Source: Pseudomonas hamedanensis (lineage in GTDB: Bacteria > Pseudomonadota > Gammaproteobacteria > Pseudomonadales > Pseudomonadaceae). Taken from it: 64,000 nucleotides of DNA. A program made the position numbers and the translations under genes. Shown piece after piece: positions 56,712-64,000 of this stretch. Position 1 is the stretch's first letter. Each line of letters starts with the position of its first letter. The stretch spans positions 2,874,501 to 2,938,500 of the forward strand of contig NZ_CP077091.1 in the NCBI RefSeq assembly GCF_014268595.2. The letters run 5' to 3'. The notes under the pieces were generated by a model, which was not told the DNA's origin, did not search any database, and saw only the letters and a list, made by a program, of their open reading frames with translations.

Positions 56712-58178
56712 ATGCACCCACACATGATCAAACTGCTCAGCCTCTCGGCCCTGACCCTTGGCATTCTCGCCGCCGGCAATGCGCGCGCCGACGCTGGCGG
56801 TGCAACTGCCGCGCCACCGAAATTCACCGCCGAGCCATGCTGCAACCTGTGCCCGGCGGCCCATGACGCGAAGAACTACACCACGCGTTATCAGCAGAAC
56901 TTCACCACCCTGGTGCAGGCGCAAGGCGACTGGCTGTTCCGCACCCAGGAAGACCTGCGCACCGAGTTCAACACCACTGCGGCCGGCTACAAGCGCCTGC
57001 AACAGCTGCACGATGCATTCAAGAGCAAAGGCGTCGAGCTGGTGATTGTCTACCAGCCGACCCGTGGCCTGGTGAACCGCAACAAGCTCAACCCGCAGGA
57101 AAAAGCCGCGTTCGATTACGACAAAGCGCTGAGCAACTACAAGACCATGCTCGGCCGTTTCGCCCAGATGGGTTACGTGGTGCCGGACCTGTCGCCGCTG
57201 ACCAACGAATCGCTGCCGGAGACCCTGCCCGCTCACGATTTCTACTTCCGCGGCGACCAGCACTGGACGCCATACGGGGCCCAGCGCACGGCGAAAATCG
57301 TCGCCGAGAAGGTCAAGCAGATCCCGGCCTTCGCCGACATTCCCAAGCGTGAGTTCGAGACCAAGCGCTCCGGGCGCATGGGCAAGACCGGCACCCTGCA
57401 TAACATGGCCGGGCAACTGTGCGGCACCAGCTACGCGATCCAGTACATGGACCAGTTCACCACCGAGCCGAAAGGCGAGGCAGGCGACGGCGACCTGTTC
57501 GGCGATTCGGGCAACCCGCAAATCACCTTGGTCGGCACCTCGCACAGCGGCAAGAACTACAACTTCGCCGGCTTCCTGGAAGAAGCCATCGGCGCCGATA
57601 TTCTCAACGTTGCTTTCCCCGGCGGCGGTTTCGAAGGTTCGATGCTGCAGTACCTGGGCAGCGAAGAATTTCAGAAAACCCCGCCGAAAATTCTCATCTG
57701 GGAATTCTCGCCGCTGTATCGCCTCGACCAGGAAACCATCTATCGCCAGATGATGGCGCTGCTCGATAACGGCTGCGAAGGCAAAGATGCACAAATGTCC
57801 GGCAGCGCCACGCTGAAGCCGGGCAGCAAACAGGAACTGATGGTCAACAGCAAAAACCTCAACCTGCAGAACGGCAACCATCAGGTCGACATCCGCTTCG
57901 CCGACACGTCGGTGAAAACCCTGCAAGCCACCCTCTGGTACATGAACGGTCGCCACGAGGACATCAAGATCGAGAAACCGGAAACCTCCGACACCGACGG
58001 TCGTTTCGCCTTTGAGCTGCGCACGGACGAAGACTGGGCCTCGCAAAACCTGCTGGCCGTTGAAGTCCAGGGGCCTGAAGCCAAGCCCGGCGCCGCGCCA
58101 CAAAAAGTCGAAGCGAAAATCTGCAAACGCAACGTATTCCCGGGCGCAGGTCAACAGACCGCGCAGCTCGGGCAATGA
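56712..58178 (+). CDS. algX: Alginate acetyltransferase AlgX
   Basis: The product is 488 residues. AlgX adds acetyl groups to mannuronate and protects the chain; it has an SGNH-like domain and a C-terminal carbohydrate-binding module. The signal peptide covers about 1-26. The Asp-x-His pair lies in [12 protein letters not shown] and the nucleophile Ser in [14 protein letters not shown] precedes the ATG at eight bases. Confidence 0.95.
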   Translation: MHPHMIKLLSLSALTLGILAAGNARADAGGATAAPPKFTAEPCCNLCPAAHDAKNYTTRYQQNFTTLVQAQGDWLFRTQEDLRTEFNTTAAGYKRLQQLHDAFKSKGVELVIVYQPTRGLVNRNKLNPQEKAAFDYDKALSNYKTMLGRFAQMGYVVPDLSPLTNESLPETLPAHDFYFRGDQHWTPYGAQRTAKIVAEKVKQIPAFADIPKREFETKRSGRMGKTGTLHNMAGQLCGTSYAIQYMDQFTTEPKGEAGDGDLFGDSGNPQITLVGTSHSGKNYNFAGFLEEAIGADILNVAFPGGGFEGSMLQYLGSEEFQKTPPKILIWEFSPLYRLDQETIYRQMMALLDNGCEGKDAQMSGSATLKPGSKQELMVNSKNLNLQNGNHQVDIRFADTSVKTLQATLWYMNGRHEDIKIEKPETSDTDGRFAFELRTDEDWASQNLLAVEVQGPEAKPGAAPQKVEAKICKRNVFPGAGQQTAQLGQ

Positions 58179-58186
58179 GGTCTGCT

Positions 58187-59311
58187 ATGCGAAATCGAAC
58201 GATCAAACACCTGCTTGCGCCTTCCCTGCTGACCCTGGCGATGTTCGCCGGGGCTACCCAGGCCGCCGCGCCATTGCGTCCACCGCAGGGCTACTTTGCA
58301 CCGGTGGATAAATTCAAGACCGGCGACAAGAGCGAAGGCTGCGACGCGATGCCGACGCCCTACACCGGTCCGCTGCAATTTCGCAGCAAATACGAAGGTT
58401 CGGACAAGGCACGCGCAACGCTGAACGTGCAGTCGGAAAAAGCCTTCCGCGACACCACCAAGGACATCACTACGCTGGAGCGCGGCACCGCCAAGCGCGT
58501 CATGCAATTCATGCGCGACGGTCGCCCGGAGCAGCTCGACTGCACGCTCGACTGGCTGACCGCGTGGGCCAAGGCCGATGCGTTGATGTCGAAAGACTTC
58601 AACCACACCGGCAAGTCGATGCGCAAATGGGCGCTGGGCAGCATGGCGTCCTCCTACCTTCACCTGAAGTTCTCCGACTCGCATCCACTGGCCGAGCATC
58701 AGCAGCAAGCGCAGCTGATCGAGGCCTGGTTCAGCAAAATGGCCGATCAGGTGGTCAGCGACTGGGACAACCTGCCGCTGGAAAAAACCAACAACCACTC
58801 GTACTGGGCTGCCTGGTCGGTGATGGCGACCGCCGTCGCGACCAATCGTCGCGACCTGTTTGACTGGGCCGTGAAGGAATACAAGGTCGGCGTCAATCAA
58901 GTCGATGCCGACGGCTACCTGCCCAACGAACTCAAGCGTCAGCAACGCGCCCTCGCCTATCACAACTACGCCCTGCCGCCGCTGGCGATGATCGCCAGTT
59001 TCGCCCAGGTCAACGGTGTCGATTTGCGTCAGGAAAACAACGGCGCGCTCAAGCGTCTGGGTGATCGGGTGTTGTCTGGGGTGAAAGACCCGGACGCGTT
59101 CGAAGAGAAAAACGGCAAGAAACAGGACATGACCGATCTCAAAGAGGACATGAAATTCGCCTGGCTCGAACCGTACTGCACCCTCTACACCTGTGCACCG
59201 GATGTGCTTGAGAAGAAGCGCGACATGCAGCCGTTCAAGACTTTCCGCCTCGGCGGCGACCTGACCAAGGTCTACGACCCGTCCCATGAAAAGGGCAACA
59301 AGGGTTCCTGA
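58187..59311 (+). CDS. algL: Alginate lyase AlgL
   Basis: The product is 374 residues. AlgL is a periplasmic PL5 lyase that cuts misrouted alginate by beta-elimination. The signal peptide reads [19 protein letters not shown]; the catalytic segment is [10 protein letters not shown] chose the ATG with GAGG six bases before it; an ATG four codons upstream, overlapping the algX stop, is the alternative. Confidence 0.95.
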   Translation: MRNRTIKHLLAPSLLTLAMFAGATQAAAPLRPPQGYFAPVDKFKTGDKSEGCDAMPTPYTGPLQFRSKYEGSDKARATLNVQSEKAFRDTTKDITTLERGTAKRVMQFMRDGRPEQLDCTLDWLTAWAKADALMSKDFNHTGKSMRKWALGSMASSYLHLKFSDSHPLAEHQQQAQLIEAWFSKMADQVVSDWDNLPLEKTNNHSYWAAWSVMATAVATNRRDLFDWAVKEYKVGVNQVDADGYLPNELKRQQRALAYHNYALPPLAMIASFAQVNGVDLRQENNGALKRLGDRVLSGVKDPDAFEEKNGKKQDMTDLKEDMKFAWLEPYCTLYTCAPDVLEKKRDMQPFKTFRLGGDLTKVYDPSHEKGNKGS

Positions 59312-59328
59312 AAACATTGATGGCTGAT

Positions 59329-59433
59329 CGTTCCCACGCTCCGCGTGGGAATGCAGCCCGGGACGCTCCGCGTCCCATGCCGAAGCGGACGCAGAGCGTC
59401 CAATGAGGCATTCCCGCGCAGAGCGTGGGAACG
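59329..59433. repeat. Long palindromic repeat between algL and algI
   Basis: CGTTCCCACGCTCCGCGTGG and the complementary GCGCAGAGCGTGGGAACG form the outer arms; GGACGCTCCGCGTCC and GGACGCAGAGCGTCC form the inner arms. It is a different, roughly 105-base family common in Pseudomonas. A G-rich tail (about 59466-59484) follows before algI. Confidence 0.85.
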
Positions 59434-59522
59434 AGCGCACGACCGTTTTGCCCCTCCACTACCACGGGGGGTTTGGGGGGGCCTTGGCCCTTGACTGTTG
59501 ATTCAAACATGGAGAGATCGGG

Positions 59523-61088
59523 ATGGTATTTTCATCCAACGTGTTCCTGTTTCTGTTCTTGCCGATCTTTCTCGGCTTGTACTACTTGAGCGGGCAACGC
59601 TATCGCAATCTGCTGCTGCTGATCGCCAGCTACGTGTTCTACGCCTGGTGGCGGGTGGACTTCCTCGCGCTGTTCGCAGCGGTCACGCTGTGGAACTACT
59701 GGATCGGACTCAAAGTCGGTGCCGCCGGTGTCAGAACCAAACCGGCGCAGCGCTGGCTGTTGCTCGGCGTGGCGGTCGACCTGTGCATCCTCGGCTACTT
59801 CAAGTACGCCAACTTCGGTGTCGACAGCATCAACGCGATGATGACGTCGGTGGGTCTTGAGCCGTTCATCCTCACCCACGTGCTGCTGCCGATCGGTATT
59901 TCGTTCTACATCTTCGAATCGATCAGCTACATCATCGACGTGTACCGTGGCGATACGCCGGCAACGCGCAATCTGATCGACTTCGCGGCATTCGTGGCGA
60001 TCTTCCCGCACCTGATTGCCGGCCCGGTCCTGCGTTTCCGCGATCTGGCCGACCAGTTCAACAACCGCACGCACACCCTCGACAAGTTCTCCGAGGGCTG
60101 CACGCGGTTCATGCAGGGCTTCATCAAGAAAGTTTTCATCGCCGACACCCTCGCCGTGGTCGCCGACCACTGCTTCGCCCTGCAGAACCCGACCACGGGC
60201 GATGCCTGGCTTGGCGCACTGGCGTACACCGCGCAGTTGTATTTCGACTTCTCCGGTTACAGCGACATGGCCATCGGCCTGGGCTTGATGATGGGTTTCC
60301 GCTTCATGGAAAACTTCAAGCAGCCGTACATCAGCCAGTCGATCACCGAGTTCTGGCGCCGCTGGCACATCAGCCTGTCGACCTGGCTGCGTGACTACCT
60401 GTACATCACCCTCGGCGGTAACCGTAAAGGCACGCTGATGACCTATCGCAACCTGTTCCTGACCATGCTGCTCGGTGGTCTGTGGCACGGCGCGAACATC
60501 ACTTACATCATCTGGGGCGCCTGGCACGGCATGTGGCTGGCAATCGAGAAAGCGCTGGGGCTGAACACCTCGCCGCGCAGCCTCAACCCGATCCGCTGGG
60601 CGCTGACGTTCCTGCTGGTGGTGATGGGCTGGGTGATCTTCCGCGCCGAGAACCTGCACGTTGCCGGCCGCATGTACGGCGCAATGTTCAGCTTCGGCGA
60701 CTGGTCGCTGTCGGAACTCAATCAGGCCAGCCTCACCGGTCTGCAAGTGGCAACCCTGGTGGTGGCTTACGTGACGCTGGCGTTCTTTGGCCTGCGTGAC
60801 CTCTACACCAATCAGCCGCCCGCCAAGACCAAACCCGAAGTCAACGTCGAGGCCGATGGTCCTGCCACCGCGACCCCAGGAATGATCAAGGCAGCCCCCG
60901 GCGAAAACCCGGCGGCCATCCACGAGCCTGGCTACACCGTCGGCGTCGAAGCCCAGGTGCAGCCCGCCTACTGGACCGCTGACTGGTCGCGCTACGTGAT
61001 GCGCGGGTTGATCCTGCTGCTGTTCATCGCCTCGATTCTCAAACTCTCGGCGCAAAGCTTCTCGCCGTTCCTTTACTTCCAGTTCTGA
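59523..61088 (+). CDS. algI: Alginate O-acetyltransferase membrane protein AlgI
   Basis: The product is 521 residues with many membrane segments. It is an MBOAT protein that brings the acetyl group across the inner membrane for AlgJ/AlgX. The MBOAT His lies in GGLWHGANITYIIWGAWHG. GGAG precedes the ATG. A C-terminal cytosolic or loop extension (about 430-490, TKPEVNVEADGPATATPG) is Pro/Ala-rich. Confidence 0.96.
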   Translation: MVFSSNVFLFLFLPIFLGLYYLSGQRYRNLLLLIASYVFYAWWRVDFLALFAAVTLWNYWIGLKVGAAGVRTKPAQRWLLLGVAVDLCILGYFKYANFGVDSINAMMTSVGLEPFILTHVLLPIGISFYIFESISYIIDVYRGDTPATRNLIDFAAFVAIFPHLIAGPVLRFRDLADQFNNRTHTLDKFSEGCTRFMQGFIKKVFIADTLAVVADHCFALQNPTTGDAWLGALAYTAQLYFDFSGYSDMAIGLGLMMGFRFMENFKQPYISQSITEFWRRWHISLSTWLRDYLYITLGGNRKGTLMTYRNLFLTMLLGGLWHGANITYIIWGAWHGMWLAIEKALGLNTSPRSLNPIRWALTFLLVVMGWVIFRAENLHVAGRMYGAMFSFGDWSLSELNQASLTGLQVATLVVAYVTLAFFGLRDLYTNQPPAKTKPEVNVEADGPATATPGMIKAAPGENPAAIHEPGYTVGVEAQVQPAYWTADWSRYVMRGLILLLFIASILKLSAQSFSPFLYFQF

Positions 61089-61098
61089 GGGATCTGAC

Positions 61099-62271
61099 AT
61101 GACCCGCTCATTACGCATCTTCTACATCGCCCTGTTTCTGGTGACGCTGTTGGTCCTCGGTCTGTGGTCGATTCGCAGCTTCTTCGGCTTCAGCACCAAC
61201 GCCGACGCGACGGTGCTCAACGGCCGCTGGACCAAGGCTGTGGAGACCCATTACGACGAGGAATTCCCGATCAAGCGTCTGGGCACCAACCTCTGGGCCG
61301 CGCTGGATTTCAAACTGTTCAACGAAGGCCGTCCGGGTGTCGTGCTCGGTCGCGACCAGTGGCTGTACAGCGATGAAGAATTCAACCCGATCGTCAATGA
61401 AGAGCTGAACCTGCAAGGCAACTACGCGCTGGTCGAAGGCGTGCGCCAGACCCTGAAAGAGAAAGGCGTGAAACTGGTGATGGCGATCGTGCCGGCCAAG
61501 GTGCGTCTGTATCCGGAGCATCTGGATGAAGTGAAGCCTTCGAGCATTCACCAGAACCTCTATCAGGATTTCCACGCTCGAGTGGCAGCCGACAAGATCC
61601 TCGCCCCTGACCTGCTCGGCCCATTGCAACAGGCCAAGCAGAACGGCCAGCAAGTGTTCCTGCGCACCGACACCCACTGGACTCCAGAAGGCGCCGAAAT
61701 CGCGGCCAATGCCCTGGCGAAAACCATCGCCGAGCAATCCCCGCTGAGCGGCGAGCCGCAGCGCTTCGTCACCACGCCGGCGGAGAAGGTCACGCACAAG
61801 GGCGACCTGCGTCTGTTCCTGCCGCTTGATCCGCTGTTCGAAAACATGATGCCGGCGCCTGAGCCTTTGCTGAAACGCAACACCGTTGCCGCCGAGCAAC
61901 CTGCCGGTGACGACGCCCTGTTTGCTAACAGCGAAGTGCCGGTGGCGCTGATCGGCACCAGCTACAGCGCCAACCCCAACTGGAACTTCGTTGGTGCGCT
62001 GAAACAGGCGCTGCACAGCGACGTCGTCAACTACGCCGAAGACGGCCACGGCCCGATTCTGCCAATGCTCAGCTACCTGAAAAGCGATGACTTCAAGAAC
62101 AGCCCGCCGCAAGTGCTGATCTGGGAGTTTCCTGAACGATATCTGCCTGTGAACAACGAAATCGGCGACGCCGACCCGCAGTGGGTCGCAGAGCTTAAAC
62201 AAGCCGGCGCCCGCCAACAAAACGTAGCCATCAACACTAAATCCGAGACGCCCGATCGGGCGCAAAACTGA
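61099..62271 (+). CDS. algJ: Alginate O-acetyltransferase AlgJ
   Basis: The product is 390 residues. An N-terminal membrane anchor (about 8-26) leads to a periplasmic SGNH-like domain related to AlgX. The DTHWTPEGAEI segment gives Asp and His and GTSYSANPNW the Ser. It passes acetyl groups from AlgI toward AlgX. Confidence 0.95.
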   Translation: MTRSLRIFYIALFLVTLLVLGLWSIRSFFGFSTNADATVLNGRWTKAVETHYDEEFPIKRLGTNLWAALDFKLFNEGRPGVVLGRDQWLYSDEEFNPIVNEELNLQGNYALVEGVRQTLKEKGVKLVMAIVPAKVRLYPEHLDEVKPSSIHQNLYQDFHARVAADKILAPDLLGPLQQAKQNGQQVFLRTDTHWTPEGAEIAANALAKTIAEQSPLSGEPQRFVTTPAEKVTHKGDLRLFLPLDPLFENMMPAPEPLLKRNTVAAEQPAGDDALFANSEVPVALIGTSYSANPNWNFVGALKQALHSDVVNYAEDGHGPILPMLSYLKSDDFKNSPPQVLIWEFPERYLPVNNEIGDADPQWVAELKQAGARQQNVAINTKSETPDRAQN

Positions 62272-62285
62272 AAGAGAGGTACACC

Positions 62286-62942
62286 ATGACTTTCACTACA
62301 ACTCCTCGTCGTCTCGCTAAAAGCTTCGCACTGGTTGCTGGCCTCAGCGTGCTTTCCGTCCCGGCCTTCGCCGGCGGCGACGCCGCGCTGTACGGCCCGA
62401 CCGCACCGAAAGGCTCGACCTTCGTGCGCATCTACAACGCCAGCAACGCTGAAGTCAGCGCCACCGTCGGCAGCACCAGCCTGAACGATGTTGCGCCATT
62501 GGCCAGCAGCGACTTCAGCTTTATGCCGGGCGGCGATTACAGCGCCAAGGTCGGCAGCCAGACCCTGCCTGTGAAACTCGCCGGTGACCACTACTACACC
62601 CTGGTCAACAACGCTTCCGGTGCGCCACAACTGATCGAAGAACCGCCCTTCAAGAACAAGCAGAAATCCCTGGTGCGCGTGCAGAACCTCAGCGACAAGC
62701 CACTGACCCTGAAAACCGCCGACGGCAAGACCGAAGTGGTGCCGAACGTCGCCGCCAAGGGCCGTGGCGAACGTGAAATCAACCCGGTGAAAGTCAGCCT
62801 GGCGCTGTACGAAGGCGACAAGAAAGTCGGCGACGTGAAACCGGTCGCCCTGGAGCGCGGTGAAGCAGCGGTGCTGTACGTCACCGGCACCGGCAGCAAC
62901 CTGTCGCCAGTCTGGGTGAAACGCCCGGTGTCGACGCGCTAA
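62286..62942 (+). CDS. algF: Alginate acetylation protein AlgF
   Basis: The product is 218 residues. A signal peptide (SFALVAGLSVLSVPAFA) is followed by two similar beta-rich halves. AlgF is needed for acetylation and is thought to help the AlgI-J-X relay. AGAGAG precedes the ATG. Confidence 0.95.
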   Translation: MTFTTTPRRLAKSFALVAGLSVLSVPAFAGGDAALYGPTAPKGSTFVRIYNASNAEVSATVGSTSLNDVAPLASSDFSFMPGGDYSAKVGSQTLPVKLAGDHYYTLVNNASGAPQLIEEPPFKNKQKSLVRVQNLSDKPLTLKTADGKTEVVPNVAAKGRGEREINPVKVSLALYEGDKKVGDVKPVALERGEAAVLYVTGTGSNLSPVWVKRPVSTR

Positions 62943-62971
62943 CCCTTTTCCCGAACTGACGCAGTAACCCT

Positions 62972-63061
62972 TGTGGGAGCGAGCTTGCTCGCGAAAGCGG
63001 TCCGACATTCAACATTCATGTCGACTGATACATCGCCTTCGGGGGCAAGCCCCCTCCCACA
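62972..63061. repeat. REP pair between algF and algA
   Basis: TGTGGGAGCGAGCTTGCTCG is paired with a diverged arm GGGGGCAAGCCCCCTCCCAC. It lies in the 155-base gap before algA. Confidence 0.85.
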
Positions 63062-63097
63062 GGGCTCTAACCAAATTGATTTTATGGAGTAAACATT

Positions 63098-64000
63098 ATG
63101 ATTCCGGTGATCTTGTCAGGTGGTAGCGGTTCGCGTCTGTGGCCTCTTTCGCGCAAGCAGTTCCCCAAGCAATTTCTCGCCCTGACCGGCGAACACACGC
63201 TGTTCCAGCAAACCCTCGAACGCCTGGTGTTTGAAGGCATGGACACCCCGATCGTGGTCTGCAACAAGGATCACCGTTTTATCGTCAACGAGCAGTTGGC
63301 CAACCGCAATCTGGAATGCCAGCGCATCCTGATGGAGCCGTTCGGGCGCAACACCGCGCCGGCCGTGGCGCTGACCGCGATGATGCTGGTCAATGAAGGT
63401 CGCGACGAGTTGATGCTGGTGCTGCCGGCCGACCACGTACTGGAAGACCAGAAAGCCCTGCAACGCGCCCTCGCCCTGGCCACCGTCGCTGCCGAGAACG
63501 GCGAAATGGTGCTGTTCGGCGTGCCGGCAACCAAACCGGAAACCGGCTATGGCTACATCAAGTCCACTGCCGATTCGCTGCTGCCTGAAGGCGTCAGCCG
63601 GGTCGCGCACTTCGTGGAGAAGCCGGACGTCAAACGTGCCACCGAATACGTCGAATCCGGTGGCTACTACTGGAACAGCGGCATGTTCCTGTTCCGCGCC
63701 AGCCGCTTCCTCGAAGAGCTGAAAAAGCACGATCCGGACATCTACGACACCTGCCTGCTGACCCTTGAGCGCAGCCAGCAGGACGCCGACACCATCACCT
63801 TCGACGAAGCCACCTTCGCCTGCTGCCCGGACAATTCTATCGACTACTCGGTGATGGAAAAAACCCAGCGCGCCTGCGTCGTGCCGCTGACTGCCGGCTG
63901 GAGCGATGTCGGTTGCTGGTCGTCGCTGTGGGAAGTCAACGAGAAAGACGCCAACGGCAACGTCAGCAAAGGCGATGTGGTGATCCAGGACAGCAAGAAC
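63098..64000 (+). CDS. algA: Mannose-1-phosphate guanylyltransferase/mannose-6-phosphate isomerase AlgA (3' end outside window)
   Basis: 301 codons are visible. AlgA makes mannose 6-phosphate from fructose 6-phosphate and GDP-mannose from mannose 1-phosphate. The pyrophosphorylase signature SGGSGSRLWPLSRKQFPKQF and FVEKP are present; the isomerase domain should follow beyond the window. GGAG precedes the ATG. It is the last gene of the operon as known in Pseudomonas. Confidence 0.96.
   Translation, partial: MIPVILSGGSGSRLWPLSRKQFPKQFLALTGEHTLFQQTLERLVFEGMDTPIVVCNKDHRFIVNEQLANRNLECQRILMEPFGRNTAPAVALTAMMLVNEGRDELMLVLPADHVLEDQKALQRALALATVAAENGEMVLFGVPATKPETGYGYIKSTADSLLPEGVSRVAHFVEKPDVKRATEYVESGGYYWNSGMFLFRASRFLEELKKHDPDIYDTCLLTLERSQQDADTITFDEATFACCPDNSIDYSVMEKTQRACVVPLTAGWSDVGCWSSLWEVNEKDANGNVSKGDVVIQDSKN

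Overview
The window is a continuous piece of a Pseudomonas chromosome, most likely from the P. fluorescens group. The reasons are the high-GC gene bodies, close matches to Pseudomonas housekeeping operons, a complete-order alginate operon running off the right edge, an aap amino acid transport operon, a dauBAR D-arginine locus, and many fluorescens-type REP palindromes (cores GTAGGAGTGAGCCTGCTCGC or TGGGAGCGGGCTTGCTCGC). I saw no tRNA, rRNA, CRISPR array, prophage or transposase.

Layout. 1-1179: 3' part of a large toxin-like gene. 1283-16082: mostly minus-strand housekeeping genes: a YqfO/NIF3-like gene, purL, (mltF on plus), pdxJ-recO-era-rnc-lepB-lepA and lptF-lptG. The gene usually found between lepB and rnc (DUF4845) is missing apart from a possible 3' remnant, and lepA sits next to lptG instead of downstream of mucD, which suggests a rearrangement point. 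16083-25964: pepA-holC-hypothetical-valS, rlmF, an HU gene, yejK with a membrane-anchored glutaredoxin, and a GST-family gene. 26049-30779 is an accessory stretch: a GIY-YIG protein, an NTF2-like protein, a putative class II microcin precursor with a candidate immunity gene, an MFS exporter with its GntR regulator, and an mqsRA toxin-antitoxin pair. 30835-34997: aapJQMP. 35465-37697: carboxylesterase and RhlB-type helicase. 37815-41628: dauB, dauA, dauR and a periplasmic binding protein, for converting D-arginine to L-arginine. 41875-44675: moaC-D-E and a PIN-PhoH protein. 45013-47182: a polysaccharide deacetylase-like protein and yaaA. 47994-64000: algD-8-44-K-E-G-X-L-I-J-F-A (algA cut by the window edge).

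How the genes work together. AlgA and AlgD make GDP-mannuronate. Alg8 and Alg44 polymerise it under c-di-GMP control. AlgG, AlgX, AlgI, AlgJ, AlgF and AlgL epimerise, acetylate and edit the chain. AlgK and AlgE form the outer-membrane exit. About 480 bp before algD lies an AlgU-type promoter, and the leader can fold into a three-way junction just before the gene. Palindromic repeats interrupt the alginate operon four times, once inside the algK coding region, where the repeat is translated ahead of the lipoprotein signal.

The most interesting items are the microcin/immunity-like pair at 27164-27740, the algK REP insertion, the structured algD leader, a nine-G tract inside the mqsA antitoxin, and the missing gene before rnc. 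Start codons were refined by ribosome binding sites and family length, so several genes begin inside longer open frames.
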